The translations under genes were made by a program, and so were the position numbers. A model generated the notes under the pieces. It searched no databases and was not told the DNA's origin. It saw nothing but the letters and a program-made list of their open reading frames with translations. Shown piece after piece: positions 23,172 through 33,278 of a stretch of DNA of 42,449 bases; positions within the stretch are counted from its first letter, which is position 1, and each line of letters opens with the position of its first letter. The DNA comes from Gemmobacter nectariphilus DSM 15620 (lineage in GTDB: Bacteria > Pseudomonadota > Alphaproteobacteria > Rhodobacterales > Rhodobacteraceae), in the NCBI RefSeq assembly GCF_000429765.1, contig NZ_AUCM01000007.1, forward strand, positions 193,217 through 235,665, in the 5' to 3' direction.

Positions 23172-24668
23172 CTACCTTTCATTGACGATGAAGTCCTGCA
23201 GCGCCCCGTTGATGACGATCTGCGCAAAGGAGCTGTGCTGGTCCAGCCCGGCGATGGGCCGCAGATGCACGCCAGGGCATCCGGCCAGATGGGCGGCATG
23301 TGCCACGTCGATCGGATAATCTGCCCCGTGCCACACATCCACCTGGCAGCGCCCCGAGGCGGCGCGCAGATCGGGTTCGACATCCAGTTCGGCCGCGTCG
23401 AATTGCGCCCACAGCCGGCGCATCAGGAGACGCCCCCTTTTGTCTTCGGCTGAAGCCAGGAAATCCGCCGTGCAGCTGGTGGGGGGCGAGGCACACAGGA
23501 CCTTTTCAGCCTCCAGCCGCAGCCCGTAGCGGATCGCCCCGAACCCGCCGGCCGAGGTTCCCATGCACAAAAGGCGCGAGGTCTGGCGATCTTGCAGCAG
23601 ACCTCGCAGCGCGGCCATCATGCCATCCAGATCCTCCGCAAGGGCAGGGACCCCGGCGATATAAAGGGTGCGGCCTGAATCGCGCAGGTAGATCGCGGAA
23701 TGCCCGGCGGCGGCGCAGAACCTGTCGATGTATTCGATGGGGACCATCGCCTGATCCGCCAGGCCGGTGAACACCAGCAGCGTGGTTCCGGTTTCGCCTT
23801 GCGGGCTGACGGTCACATCCTGACCTTCATCAACGACCAGCGGCCGCCGCAGGGCCGTGTCCGGCGGCAGGGCGGCGATCATCGCGGCGGTCTCGGCCAG
23901 TTCGGGATTATCTGCCCGATGCGTGGCCAGCAGATTCCGGGCCTCTTCTGCTTGCCCGGTCAGGGCAAGGATCAGGGCCTGCTCGCTTGCCTTGCCCTGC
24001 GCCCTGGATGGGTCAAGGACGGCCCTTCTGGCTTGCAGCCGCGCGGCCATCTCGGGCCATCTGGCGATCAGGCGGCCGGTCAGATCCTGCTTTGGTTCCG
24101 GCGGAAATTCCGCAAGGACGGCATACAGGTCCGGCAGATCGGGGCAGCTTTCGCATTCGGCGATGATCCGGTCCAGGACCTGGCCGATTTCCTGTACATC
24201 GGCGCGCTGCACGGCAATCTGGTAGGCCAGTGCCAGCCGCAGCTTCAGCCCCTTCGCAGTGTCGGGCATGGCGGCGGCGCAGGCATCGGCCGCGGCCAGG
24301 TCGCCCTGCTGCAGATGGTGCATCCCCAGCTGGTGGCGCGCACCGGCTTCTTGCGGAAAGCGCTCCAGCAGTTCTGTCAGGGTTTGGGCGCGGCCTGCCT
24401 TGTCCCCGATGCGGTTCTGGATCCGCGCCTGCAGTTGCAGCGCCCGTAGCGTGTTTGCCCCCGCCTTGCGGGCGGCCTGAATGGCGGCCAGCGCGTCGCT
24501 GTCCTGCCCAAGCGCCAAATGCGCCGTCGCGGCAAGCACCTGCACATCGGATCGTGCCCGCAGCTTGGGGCGCATGTCCTGCAGCAGCGCCAGGGCGCAG
24601 GCCGGATCGTCTGCCTTCAACGCCTCTCGGGCCATGATCAGCAACGGGGGCAGCTTGGGTTCGGGCAT
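23172..24668 (-). CDS. TPR protein with C-terminal alpha/beta-hydrolase-like domain
   Basis: From ATG 24668 this is 498 residues. Residues about 10-270 are helical repeats with a TPR-like pattern (ALALLQDMRPKLRARSDVQV, RQLGMHHLQQGDLAAADACA). From about 290 a strand-helix fold begins (TTLLVFTGLADQAM). The nucleophile elbow GTSAG is at 370-374 in LLCMGTSAGGFGAIRYGL, with candidate acid Asp at about 450-454 (HGADYPID) and His at 478 (DQHSS). This looks like a hydrolase, but substrate and activity are unknown. Similar fused architectures occur near polysaccharide or secretion genes. It is read toward the IS66 relic and is the first gene of the surface-protein region. Confidence 0.8.
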   Translation of the reverse strand: MPEPKLPPLLIMAREALKADDPACALALLQDMRPKLRARSDVQVLAATAHLALGQDSDALAAIQAARKAGANTLRALQLQARIQNRIGDKAGRAQTLTELLERFPQEAGARHQLGMHHLQQGDLAAADACAAAMPDTAKGLKLRLALAYQIAVQRADVQEIGQVLDRIIAECESCPDLPDLYAVLAEFPPEPKQDLTGRLIARWPEMAARLQARRAVLDPSRAQGKASEQALILALTGQAEEARNLLATHRADNPELAETAAMIAALPPDTALRRPLVVDEGQDVTVSPQGETGTTLLVFTGLADQAMVPIEYIDRFCAAAGHSAIYLRDSGRTLYIAGVPALAEDLDGMMAALRGLLQDRQTSRLLCMGTSAGGFGAIRYGLRLEAEKVLCASPPTSCTADFLASAEDKRGRLLMRRLWAQFDAAELDVEPDLRAASGRCQVDVWHGADYPIDVAHAAHLAGCPGVHLRPIAGLDQHSSFAQIVINGALQDFIVNER

Positions 24669-25250
24669 CAGGGACGTTCCTCCCTGAACGGCATTCATAG
24701 GCAACTGGCGAATTCCCGGAGGACGCCAACAAGGCCTCAGTTCTTGATTCCTGACGCTGGGTCAAGTCCCCAGGGTTGAGTTGCAAAGTCTTTTTCCACC
24801 CAGATCGTCATGCCGCAACGACAGGACCATGCATCTGGATGGTATCCCCAGCGGCTTGCCAGCGCGGCGACCGGCGCGCAGATCGTTCTGCGCAGCATGG
24901 GCGCTGATGCCGGCATCCTGCCGGGGGACGCGCTGGACAGTGGCCCGGATCCCTGGCTTGCGGACCGATCTGGTAATCCTGGTCGCCGGTGCCATCGCGG
25001 CCCTTGATACTGTCGGCGTCAGAAGAGTGTCCGGCGGCGCATGCCTGGGCGTTCTTCAATGCGCGCGGGTGCTGACCGTTTCGAGGCCAGGTCAACCATG
25101 GCTGGCACCACTGCCCGGACGACAGGCGATGTTTGGGCGGCCGATATCTTTAGGGACCGGCCGGGTCACGCAGCGCGCCCGGACCCGCCTGACGGGCGGG
25201 GGGCGTCCTTGAACACGGGCCAGGGGGGCTGTTGCCCCCCTGGCGCCGCA
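24669..25250. other. Gene-free gap between TPR protein and RTX protein 1
   Basis: No supported gene in 582 bases. Weak open frames in several directions have ordinary composition but no family content. The right end carries the RTX gene terminator. The left end carries the TPR gene's leader with GGAGGAA. Confidence 0.35.
25220..25243 (-). terminator. Strong hairpin after RTX protein 1
   Basis: CCAGGGGGGC (25220-25229), loop TGTT, GCCCCCCTGG (25234-25243). It lies eight bases past the gene's stop in the reading direction. There is no T-run afterwards. Confidence 0.65.
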
Positions 25251-25853
25251 TCACAAGATGACGATGCTGTCCGCCAGGCCGTCCAGCGTGCCCGCGCCGA
25301 CGATCACCACCGTGGTGCCTGCGGCAGCAAAGTCCAGCACCGCATCGCCCGAGGCATTCACGCTGCCAAAGGTATCGACCACCTGCCCGGCCGTCAGCGT
25401 CCCATAGGTCGCCGCCCAGATCCAGCGGCCAAGCGCCAGCGTATCGCCTTCGGTCGCGCTGAAATCTTCCAGCCGGTTCCAGCCGGCATCGCGCCAGAAG
25501 TCGAACTGATCGGCCCCCGCGCCGCCCCAGATCCGGTCAAAGCCGGGCCCGGCAACGATCGTGTCGGCGCCATCGCCGCCATAGCCGACATCGTTGCCCT
25601 TGCTCAGATAGATCAGGTCGTCCCCGGCCCCGCCGTAGACCGTATCGTGATCGAACCCGCCGGTCAGTTCATCTGCGCCGGCGCCGCCATGGATCAGGTC
25701 GTTGTCGGCCCCGCCGCCCACACGGTCGCCATTGCCGCCGGCCCAGATCGTATCCTGCCCGGTCGAGCCCCACAGCTCGTTGATGCCCCCGGCGCGGGCG
25801 TCGATCAGATCGTTGCCGAGGCCGCCCCCGACCAGATCGTTGCCGGTGCCGCC
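25251..25853 (-). repeat. Shared RTX C-terminal cassette, copy 1
   Basis: This 603-bp cassette includes the stop and begins at codons for [11 protein letters not shown]. It has the same length and no indels relative to 27947-28549 and 32395-32997. Confidence 0.85.
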
Positions 25854-27848
25854 GATCACCCTGTCGTTGCCGGCCCCGGCCCAGATCTCGTTGGTGCCTT
25901 CGGACAAGACGAGCTCGTCATCCCCCTCGCCGCCCCAAAGGGTATCGTTGCCGGCATCGCCGCGCAGCGTGTCGTTGCCCAGGCCGCCGATCAGCAGATC
26001 GCCTCCATCGCCGCCATGCAGCTGATCGTCTCCATCGCTGCCGCTCAGCATGTCATTGCCGGCGCCGCCATGGATCGTGTCGTTGCCAGCCCGGCCATCG
26101 ATCGTATCGTTGCCGGACCCCAGCGTCAGAAGATTGTTCTGGAAATTGCCAAACGCCCTCCAGCTGATGTTGCCGACCGTCTCGAAGCCTTCGATCGAGG
26201 CCAGCGTATCCTCGCCATTGGTGGTGCCCACGGCGCCCAGCAGCCCGCTGCCCAGATCGACCCGGCCGACAAAGGCATTGGCGGCAAAGCTGGTGGTATC
26301 GGCATAGACCAGGTCGAACCCGTTGCCGCCGTCGAACAGATCGCGGCCGGTGTCGACATGCAGGGTATCGTTGCCATCGCCACCATAGAGCAGATCGTCG
26401 CCGGCATCGCCACGGATCAGGTCGTTGCCATAGTGGCCATAGAGCGTGTCATTGCCATCGCCGCCACGAATGGTGTCCTGCGAGGCGCCCGAAAGCGCGC
26501 CATGGATCAGGTCGTTGCCACCGCGCCCGTCCAGCAGGTTGCTGCCACCGCGCCCGTCCAGCAGGTTGTCCGCATCATTGCCAAGCAGCGTGTCGTTATA
26601 GCTGCGGGTCCCGCGAACCTCCTCGATATTGCGCAGCGTGTTGCGAAAGGCGGTGCCCAGCCAGAAACCTGTGGCCGTATTGGCCGCCAGATCGACCTGA
26701 ACGCCCGAGGTCATCTGGTTGCGGTCATAGCGCACCCGGTCCACCCCGCCGCCACCGTCGATCACATCGTTGCCGCCGCCGGTGATGAAGGTCTCGCGCC
26801 CGTTGCTGCCGACCATCGCGTCCGACAGGCGGGTGCCGTAGATTTCCAGCCGCCCGGTTCCCAGACGGGTGATGGTTTCGGTATTGCCATAGCCGTCGTT
26901 CAGCACCAGTCCCTGGCTCAGGTCGATGTCCAGCGCCTGGGACGCGCTGTCCCATTCGAACCAGTTGCCGCGGAAATCCAGCCGGACGGCGGTATTCTCG
27001 TGCAGGTTCAGGTTGTAGCTGTCCGCCCCGCGGCCGGCCATGACGGCCATCCACCACTGGGTATCGGCGGTGGTGATGGTAAAGATGTCGGCCCCATCGG
27101 TGCCATAGACGGATGGGCCGCCATTGCCGTTCAGCGCCCGGCCCAGGTCGACCAGCGTGTCGACGCCCACGCCGACCTTCTGCACCTGGCCGGTGTTGGT
27201 GTTGCCATTGAAGCTGAAGCTGATCGAGGTTGCCGGGCCTTGATGATAGACCAGATCCTGCCAGCCGCCATCAAGCCGGATGCCGGAAAAGTCGATCCTG
27301 TCATTCCCGCGCGATCCAAGGATCACGTCGCCCGCGTCATCCGGGACGGTGCCGGGGTTGATCGTGTCATTGCCATCGCTGCCGCGCAGCTCGTCGGCAA
27401 AGGCCGAGCCGATGAAGGTGATGCCCGAGGTGATGCCGTCGGGCATCAGCACGCGGTTGAGCCCGCTCATGCCCGAGGCATCCACGGTGATCGGCTGGCG
27501 CGACATCAGCGCCAGGATCGGGCCCTCGTTTTCGTCATATTGCAGCGCGTCCAGCGCGGCGGCCATTTCGGTCAGGGTCCAGGAAATGCCCGTCACCTGT
27601 GCGACCACGGTGTCAGAGGCATTGCGGGTGGTCCAGCCGTTCAGCGTGCCGGTGAACGTATCGGTCTGCTGATCCGCGCTCAGCCCGGTGCCTGTCAGGG
27701 TGGTCGTGGCCCCGGTCGCCGGGCTTTGCAGCACGACGGCGGTGGGCGAGACGCTGATCAGGTCCAGTTCGCCGTCAAAGGCATAGTCGAAGAACGGAAC
27801 CTGAGAATAGTAGTCCAGCGGAAAGGGGCCGGTCAGCGTGACATACAT
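25251..27848 (-). CDS. RTX calcium-binding secreted protein 1
   Basis: From ATG 27848, with AGGAG twelve bases ahead, this is 865 residues. The N-terminal part (about 1-160) is a beta-rich region ([18 protein letters not shown]) without a classical signal peptide, as usual for type I secretion substrates. From about 160 to 860 there are many glycine-aspartate nonapeptides of the form GGxGxDxUx, which bind calcium once outside the cell. A near-exact 27-base tandem duplication occurs in DNA about 26518-26570 (LLDGRGGSN repeated). The last 200 residues form a cassette shared with RTX proteins 2 and 3. The C-terminal end IVIL is the presumed secretion end. It lies beside RTX protein 2 in the same direction. 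Confidence 0.9.
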   Translation of the reverse strand: MYVTLTGPFPLDYYSQVPFFDYAFDGELDLISVSPTAVVLQSPATGATTTLTGTGLSADQQTDTFTGTLNGWTTRNASDTVVAQVTGISWTLTEMAAALDALQYDENEGPILALMSRQPITVDASGMSGLNRVLMPDGITSGITFIGSAFADELRGSDGNDTINPGTVPDDAGDVILGSRGNDRIDFSGIRLDGGWQDLVYHQGPATSISFSFNGNTNTGQVQKVGVGVDTLVDLGRALNGNGGPSVYGTDGADIFTITTADTQWWMAVMAGRGADSYNLNLHENTAVRLDFRGNWFEWDSASQALDIDLSQGLVLNDGYGNTETITRLGTGRLEIYGTRLSDAMVGSNGRETFITGGGNDVIDGGGGVDRVRYDRNQMTSGVQVDLAANTATGFWLGTAFRNTLRNIEEVRGTRSYNDTLLGNDADNLLDGRGGSNLLDGRGGNDLIHGALSGASQDTIRGGDGNDTLYGHYGNDLIRGDAGDDLLYGGDGNDTLHVDTGRDLFDGGNGFDLVYADTTSFAANAFVGRVDLGSGLLGAVGTTNGEDTLASIEGFETVGNISWRAFGNFQNNLLTLGSGNDTIDGRAGNDTIHGGAGNDMLSGSDGDDQLHGGDGGDLLIGGLGNDTLRGDAGNDTLWGGEGDDELVLSEGTNEIWAGAGNDRVIGGTGNDLVGGGLGNDLIDARAGGINELWGSTGQDTIWAGGNGDRVGGGADNDLIHGGAGADELTGGFDHDTVYGGAGDDLIYLSKGNDVGYGGDGADTIVAGPGFDRIWGGAGADQFDFWRDAGWNRLEDFSATEGDTLALGRWIWAATYGTLTAGQVVDTFGSVNASGDAVLDFAAAGTTVVIVGAGTLDGLADSIVIL

Positions 27849-27946
27849 GCGTAAAACTCCTGGGTCTGGAAGGCGTGGGTGGCCTGGCAGTTTCTCTGGC
27901 CAGCTAACCACAGCCGTCCCGTGCCTCAAACCCTTTTTGTCCCGCG

Positions 27947-28549
27947 CTACAAAATGACGATGCTGCCGACCAGATCGTCCAGCGTGCCCGCGCCGCCCAC
28001 GACCACCGTGGTGCCAGCCGCGCCAAAGTCCAGCACCGCATCGCCCGAGGCATTCACGCTGCCGAAGATATCGACCACCTGCCTGGCCGTCAGCGCCCCA
28101 TGGGTGCCGGCCCACATCCAGCGGCCAAGCGCCAGCCTGTCGCCTTCGGCCGTGCTGAAATCCTCCAGCCGGTTCCAGCCGGCGCCGCGCCAGAAATCGA
28201 ACTGATCCGCCCCCGCGCCGCCCCAGATCTGGTCAAAGCCGGGTCCTGCCACGATCGTGTCGGCGCCATCGCCGCCATGGCCGACATCGTTGCCCCGGCT
28301 CAGATAGATCAGGTCATCCCCGGCCCCGCCGTAGACCGTATCGTGATCGACCCCGCCGGTCAGCTCGTCAGCGCCGGCGCCGCCATGGATCAGATCGTTC
28401 CCGGCCCCGCCGCCCACACGGTCGCCATTGCCGCCAGCCCAGATCGTATCATTGCCGGCCGCGCCCCACAGCTCGTTGATCCCCCCGGCGCGGGCGTCGA
28501 TCAGATCGTCGCCCGGGCCGCCGCCGACCAGATCGTTGCCGGTGCCGCC
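27947..28549 (-). repeat. Shared RTX C-terminal cassette, copy 2
   Basis: This is the same 603-bp length and start codons ([11 protein letters not shown]) as copies 1 and 3. Protein differences from copy 1 are scattered, about one residue in nine by eye. It is in direct orientation to copy 1 and inverted relative to copy 3. Confidence 0.85.
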
Positions 28550-30343
28550 GATCACCGTGTCATTGCCGTCCCCGGCCCAGACCTCGTTGTCGCCTTCGGA
28601 CAGCTCGACACGGTCGTCCCCCGGACCGGCCCAGACCGTATCGCGTCCCTCCCCCGGCCGCAGCAGATCGTTGTCCGCCCCGCCGATCAGCAGATCGTCG
28701 CCCTCATGGCCGGTCAGCGTGTCGGGGCCGCCCCAGCCGCGCAATGTGTCGTTCCCTGTCCCCCCGGCCAGGCGGTTGCGCCCTTCGGTGCCGTCGCGAA
28801 CCATGCCAGGTCCGGGGCCGGGCACCGGCAGCGGCGCCAGGCCCCCCAGCGGGTCCAGCCCGAAATCGGCCAGCCGCAGCGCCCGCCCCGTGGCCGAAAC
28901 CACCTCGACGGTCGAGCCTTGCCAGCCAAGCCGCGCGCCCGTGGCCGTGCTGGCAAAGTCCATGCGGGAAAAGTCGCGCAGCATGGGAAAGGCCGACAGG
29001 TCGATCCGGTCAAGCGCCGGGTCGAAATCGGTGATCCGGGTCAGCGCGCCATTATGGGCCGGCACGAAAAGATCGGCCCCCGCCCCCCCGGTCATCACCG
29101 CCGCCCCCCCGGCACCGATCAGGATGTCATCGCCGCCCCCTCCGGTCATGGTGACGGCCCCGGCGCCGCCGATCAGCAGATCGTTGCCCGCCCCGCCCGT
29201 CAGCACGGCCGCCGAGGGCCCCGCCTGCTGCGGCAGGCCCAGCACCCCCAGATCCGCGGCCAGCCGGGCCAGCCCAGGGCTTTCGCCGCCTGCAACGATG
29301 TCCAGCCGCACGGCACCATCTGCCCCCGTCACGGCGCGCATCGCCAGCGCGGTGACATTGCCGGGGGCCTCGTGGGTCCAGGCCAGCGCGGCCAGATGCA
29401 CCAGCCGCCCCGTGGGCAACAGCAGGAACAGGCTGACCCCGTCATCGCCGCCGCCCGCCACCACATAGGCCCGCCCCGCCACCACGGCCGAGGCCAGCGC
29501 CGAGGCGGTCTCGATCCGGCTGTTCAGCGTGTCGATGGCATGGAACAGCGGCGTCATCTTGCCGGTGTCGGACAGGCGCAGCACGCTGAGGCTGGAACTG
29601 GCCGCCCCGGCCACCACCAGCAGCCGCTGTCCGCCAAGGGCGACGATCTCCAGCGCCGAGGGCGCGCCGATGCCCAGCCCGCTTTCGATGCCCAGCGACT
29701 GCACCAGCTCTGGCCCGCTGCCGGGCCGGGCGATGTAGCTGTCCAGCCGGTGCCCGGCGGTCGAGGCGGCGACCAGCACCGCCCCCGTCCCGGTCGCGGC
29801 CGCCGCCAGCAGATTGGCGGCAGTCCCCTTGGCACTGGCCGCACCGCTGGGGGCGGCTGTCAGCGCCGTGCCCGACAGGGTCCAGGCCAGCGGCGCCCCG
29901 CCGCCGCCAGGCAGGCCAAAGACCAGATCCGCCCCGCCGGTCGAAACGCTGGCCACGGCTGCCAGATCCGCCGCCCCGCCCGCGATCGTGGTCATCTGCC
30001 GGTCAAGCTGGCCATCGGCCAGCAGCGCCGCCCCCGATGCCGCCGCCAGGTCTGCCCCGGCCACGATCAGCAGCCCCTCTCCCCCGACCGCGTCCCCGAC
30101 CAGCGCCAGCCCTGCCGGGCCATGCAGCTGCGCCGCCGAGGGCAGGGCCAGCCCGTTCAGCGCCGCCAGCCCCCCATCGGCCCCCAGCGCAAAGGCGCTG
30201 ATCCCGCCGGTCATCGCCGCATGGCGCGAGATCGCGTAAAGCCGCGCCCCCGCCCCTTCGCCGCACAGCACCAGATCGCCAATCCCGGTCAGGAATCCCG
30301 CCTCGGCGGCAGAAATCCACTGCACCTGCCGCAGAATGTCCAT
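27947..30343 (-). CDS. RTX calcium-binding secreted protein 2 with beta-propeller-like N-terminus
   Basis: This is a 798-residue protein. Residues about 1-370 have repeating strands separated by glycine-rich loops ([53 protein letters not shown]), suggesting a beta-propeller. RTX nonapeptides follow: a short block near 375-440, a spacer with an [17 protein letters not shown] motif, then the long repeat tail. The last 200 residues are the cassette shared with RTX proteins 1 and 3. There is no classical signal peptide and the ribosome site is weak. It is read leftward, divergent from the dehydrogenase gene with 205 bases between. The role is probably extracellular or cell-surface, with calcium-dependent folding. 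Confidence 0.9.
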   Translation of the reverse strand: MDILRQVQWISAAEAGFLTGIGDLVLCGEGAGARLYAISRHAAMTGGISAFALGADGGLAALNGLALPSAAQLHGPAGLALVGDAVGGEGLLIVAGADLAAASGAALLADGQLDRQMTTIAGGAADLAAVASVSTGGADLVFGLPGGGGAPLAWTLSGTALTAAPSGAASAKGTAANLLAAAATGTGAVLVAASTAGHRLDSYIARPGSGPELVQSLGIESGLGIGAPSALEIVALGGQRLLVVAGAASSSLSVLRLSDTGKMTPLFHAIDTLNSRIETASALASAVVAGRAYVVAGGGDDGVSLFLLLPTGRLVHLAALAWTHEAPGNVTALAMRAVTGADGAVRLDIVAGGESPGLARLAADLGVLGLPQQAGPSAAVLTGGAGNDLLIGGAGAVTMTGGGGDDILIGAGGAAVMTGGAGADLFVPAHNGALTRITDFDPALDRIDLSAFPMLRDFSRMDFASTATGARLGWQGSTVEVVSATGRALRLADFGLDPLGGLAPLPVPGPGPGMVRDGTEGRNRLAGGTGNDTLRGWGGPDTLTGHEGDDLLIGGADNDLLRPGEGRDTVWAGPGDDRVELSEGDNEVWAGDGNDTVIGGTGNDLVGGGPGDDLIDARAGGINELWGAAGNDTIWAGGNGDRVGGGAGNDLIHGGAGADELTGGVDHDTVYGGAGDDLIYLSRGNDVGHGGDGADTIVAGPGFDQIWGGAGADQFDFWRGAGWNRLEDFSTAEGDRLALGRWMWAGTHGALTARQVVDIFGSVNASGDAVLDFGAAGTTVVVGGAGTLDDLVGSIVIL

Positions 30344-30548
30344 CTGCGCACCCCGTCCGTTTCACACCCGGGTCCAGCCTTGCGGACCGGGGCGGCCGGG
30401 GGGCGGCCGCAACTGTGGCGGGATGCGGGCTTTTGGCAACAATTCTACGCCAATGCGCCCGATCACGGGCCCCGGATCGCCCCGGTTTCGCCTTGCAATC
30501 CCCCTCAAGCAGGGCGACTCTGCGCTCCGCGCTGCGCAGGGAGATGCG

Positions 30549-31721
30549 ATGTCGACGAAGATTGCCGTGGCGGGCCTTGGATATGTGGGCCTGTCGAATG
30601 CCATTTTGCTGGCGCAGAAGAACCGCGTGACGGCGGTGGACATCGACCCGGCCCGCGTCGCCCTGGTGAATGCCGGGACCTCGCCGATCCAGGATGCCGA
30701 CTGCAGCGAATGGCTGGCCTCGGGGCGGCTGGATCTGACCGCGACCACCGATGCGGCCACCGCCTATGCCGGGGCGAATTTCGTGGTGATCGCCACCCCC
30801 ACCGATTATGATCCGGACACCAACCGCTTTGATACCTCGTCGGTGGAAAAGGTCATCGCCGAGGTTCTGGCGGTGAACCGGGGCGCCGCCATCGTGATCA
30901 AATCCACCGTGCCGGTGGGCTTTACGCTGCGGATGCGCGCGACGACAGGCTATGACAACATCCTGTTCAGCCCGGAATTCCTGCGCGAAGGCCGTGCGCT
31001 CCATGACAACCTGCATCCCAGCCGGATCGTGGTGGGGCCCGACACGCCCTCGGCTCACCGCTTTGCCGCGCTGCTGCAGGAAGGCGCGGCCGATGCGGAT
31101 GTGCCGATGCTGTTCCCCGGCTCGACCGAGGCCGAGGCGATCAAGCTGTTCGCCAATACCTATCTTGCCCTGCGCGTGGCCTATTTCAACGAGCTGGACA
31201 GCTATGCCCTGATGCACGGGCTGGACAGCGCCAAGATCATCGAAGGGGTAGGGCTCGACCCGCGGATCGGCACCCATTACAACAACCCGTCCTTCGGATA
31301 TGGCGGCTATTGCCTGCCCAAGGACAGCAAGCAATTGCTGGCCAATTATTCCGACGTGCCGCAGAACCTGATCGCCGCCGTGGTCGAGGCGAACCGCACC
31401 CGCAAGGATTTCATCGCCGACCGCATCATCGCCGCCAATCCGCGCGTGGTGGGCGTCTATCGTCTGGTGATGAAGGAAGGGTCCGACAATTTCCGCCAGT
31501 CGGCCATTCAGGGCATCATGAAACGGGTCAAGGCCAAGGGGATCGAGATGGTGGTCTATGAGCCCTCGCTGACCCAGGACGATTTCTTCCGCAGCCGCGT
31601 GATCCGGGATCTGGATGCCTTCAAGGCGGAATGCGACCTGATCATCGCCAACCGCCGCACCCCGGAACTGGACGATGTGGCCGACAAGGTCTTTACCCGG
31701 GATCTGTACGGCAAGGATTGA
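30549..31721 (+). CDS. ugd: UDP-glucose 6-dehydrogenase
   Basis: This 390-residue enzyme would oxidise UDP-glucose to UDP-glucuronate with two NAD+ to supply acidic sugar for capsule or exopolysaccharide. Evidence: NAD-binding motif [12 protein letters not shown] near the start, [11 protein letters not shown] (about 79-89), STVPVG (about 119-124), FSPEFLREG (about 138-146), and the active-site region [12 protein letters not shown], which has the family's catalytic cysteine and lysine. The ATG at 30549 follows GGGAG. There is no other polysaccharide gene immediately around it; it is surrounded by RTX genes. GDP-mannose dehydrogenase is the main alternative, and the specific sequence order favours UDP-glucose. 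Confidence 0.9.
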   Translation: MSTKIAVAGLGYVGLSNAILLAQKNRVTAVDIDPARVALVNAGTSPIQDADCSEWLASGRLDLTATTDAATAYAGANFVVIATPTDYDPDTNRFDTSSVEKVIAEVLAVNRGAAIVIKSTVPVGFTLRMRATTGYDNILFSPEFLREGRALHDNLHPSRIVVGPDTPSAHRFAALLQEGAADADVPMLFPGSTEAEAIKLFANTYLALRVAYFNELDSYALMHGLDSAKIIEGVGLDPRIGTHYNNPSFGYGGYCLPKDSKQLLANYSDVPQNLIAAVVEANRTRKDFIADRIIAANPRVVGVYRLVMKEGSDNFRQSAIQGIMKRVKAKGIEMVVYEPSLTQDDFFRSRVIRDLDAFKAECDLIIANRRTPELDDVADKVFTRDLYGKD

Positions 31722-31794
31722 GCGGGGGACTTGCTTTCCATGGATGGGCCGGTAATGGTCAGCCATCAGAGATCAAACAGAAAGATTTTCTATA

Positions 31795-32997
31795 ATGTCT
31801 GCACTACTTGCCGAAGGTAACAATTTTCGCATCAGCTCCAGTTTTGGTGCAGCGGTGATTGAAGGAACGCTTAACGACAAGGTACAAGGATCAGGTCGGA
31901 CAATCACATTTTACATCGAGCAACTGGCGCCTGAATTTCGGACAGTTTATGTTGAAATTCAGCCATCTACGGGACACACAGAAGATTTTTGGGACAATTT
32001 CTGGTCCAATAAGATCGGTGGGGAGCCGGCCGATCAGTTTGCGCTCTCAAAATACGTCAGCGTTGATGGTGTTGCAGGTGTTTTCAGCATGACACTGAAT
32101 GCCGATACTTTCCCGGAGGGAATCGAGACGTTTCGTCTGGTGGTTTATAGTGGTGTACTTGGAGCCGAATTTATTTCGGCTGATTTTGTTGTCATCGACG
32201 ATGATAGCGGTGTGCAACCGGTTTCTCATGTTGGCACTGCAGGCAATGACAAATTGCAGGGCGGTCAAGGCGCCGATGTGCTGGATGGGGGTGCAGGAAA
32301 CGACCTGCTGATCGGCGGGGCGGGGAATGATGTGATCATCGGAGGAATTGGCAACGATGCGCTCTGGGCCGGGGCTGGAGATGACACGATTCTTGGCGGC
32401 ACCGGCAACGACACGGTCGGGGGCGGCCTTGGCAACGATCTGATCGACGCCCGCGCCGGTGGCCAGAACGAGCTGTGGGGCGCGGCCGGCAATGATACGA
32501 TCCGGGCCGCTGACACTGGCGACAATGTGGGCGGCGGGGTCGGGAACGATCTGATCCATGGCGGCGCCGGCGCAGATGAACTGACCGGCGGGTTCGATCA
32601 CGACACGGTTTACGGCGGGGCCGGGGACGACCTGATCTATCTGAGCAAGGGCAACGATGTCGGCGATGGCGGCGATGGCGCCGACACGATCGTTGCCGGG
32701 CCCGGTTTTGACCGGATCTGGGGCGGCGCGGGGGCCGATCAGTTCGACTTCTGGCGCGGCGCGGGCTGGAACCTGCTGGAGGATTTCAGCGCCCCCGAGG
32801 GCGATACGCTGGCGCTGAGCCGCGGGCTTTGGACTGGCACACATGGGGCGCTGACGGCCGGTCAGGTGGTCGATACCTTTGGCAGCGTGAATGCCTCGGG
32901 CGATGCGGTGCTGGACTTTGCTGCCGCGGGCACCACGGTGGTGATCGTCGGCGCAGGCACACTGGACGGCCTCGCGGACAGCATCGTCGCTCTGTAA
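31795..32997 (+). CDS. RTX calcium-binding secreted protein 3, short, with Calx-beta-like N-terminus
   Basis: This 400-residue protein has an N-terminal strand-rich domain (about 10-140, EGTLNDKVQGSGRTITFYIE to FRLVVYSGVL and FVVIDDDSG), resembling Calx-beta. Its base composition is visibly lower in GC and codon use differs from its neighbours. At about residue 145 (HVGTAGNDKLQGG) it changes abruptly to GC-rich RTX repeats, and residues 201-400 are the shared cassette. It is read rightward, the same way as ugd, 73 bases after it. There is no classical signal peptide. The join suggests that a foreign or older head was fused to an existing RTX tail. Confidence 0.88.
   Translation: MSALLAEGNNFRISSSFGAAVIEGTLNDKVQGSGRTITFYIEQLAPEFRTVYVEIQPSTGHTEDFWDNFWSNKIGGEPADQFALSKYVSVDGVAGVFSMTLNADTFPEGIETFRLVVYSGVLGAEFISADFVVIDDDSGVQPVSHVGTAGNDKLQGGQGADVLDGGAGNDLLIGGAGNDVIIGGIGNDALWAGAGDDTILGGTGNDTVGGGLGNDLIDARAGGQNELWGAAGNDTIRAADTGDNVGGGVGNDLIHGGAGADELTGGFDHDTVYGGAGDDLIYLSKGNDVGDGGDGADTIVAGPGFDRIWGGAGADQFDFWRGAGWNLLEDFSAPEGDTLALSRGLWTGTHGALTAGQVVDTFGSVNASGDAVLDFAAAGTTVVIVGAGTLDGLADSIVAL
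32395..32997 (+). repeat. Shared RTX C-terminal cassette, copy 3
   Basis: This is 603 bp, equal in length to copies 1 and 2, but inverted relative to them. Proteins differ mainly in a few positions such as IRAADTGDN against IWAGGNGDR. Confidence 0.85.
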
Positions 32998-33001
32998 GGG
33001 C

Positions 33002-33023
33002 GCACCTGCCCGCCTGCAGGTGC
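33002..33023 (+). terminator. Hairpin after RTX protein 3
   Basis: GCACCTGC, six-base loop, GCAGGTGC, starting 5 bases after the stop. No T-run follows. Confidence 0.5.
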
Positions 33024-33048
33024 AGCCGCACGCGCGGCGCCCTGCGCT

Positions 33049-33093
33049 GGATGCCCTGGGTCCGATCGCGCTAGCCCCGGACCCAGGGCATCC
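33049..33093. terminator. 16-bp perfect hairpin between RTX protein 3 and protease
   Basis: GGATGCCCTGGGTCCG (33049-33064) and CGGACCCAGGGCATCC (33078-33093) pair perfectly around 13 bases that contain GCTAGC. Strong in either direction; no T-run. Confidence 0.55.
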
Positions 33094-33278
33094 GGCGGCA
33101 TCTTCCGAATTCTCTCAGGCCGGCCTGTCCCGTTTACCCGCCCTTAACGCGGAGCGGGCAGGCTTGATGCATTCATCCGGCACCAGAACGGGCCAGGGCT
33201 GCGGCTGACGCGGCCCCTGTCCGTCGCTGAAGGGCCACCCGGGGGGCGCTGACCCGCAGGCCCCGATCTGGTGCTGCC

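Noticed and set aside
25041-27854. A plus-strand open frame of 937 codons opposite RTX protein 1
   Set aside because: Same effect: the strand opposite RTX repeats is rich in valine, alanine and isoleucine runs. The real gene is on the minus strand.
28100-30811. A plus-strand open frame of 903 codons opposite RTX protein 2
   Set aside because: It runs antisense to RTX repeats and the propeller region, has no domain and overlaps the ugd start.
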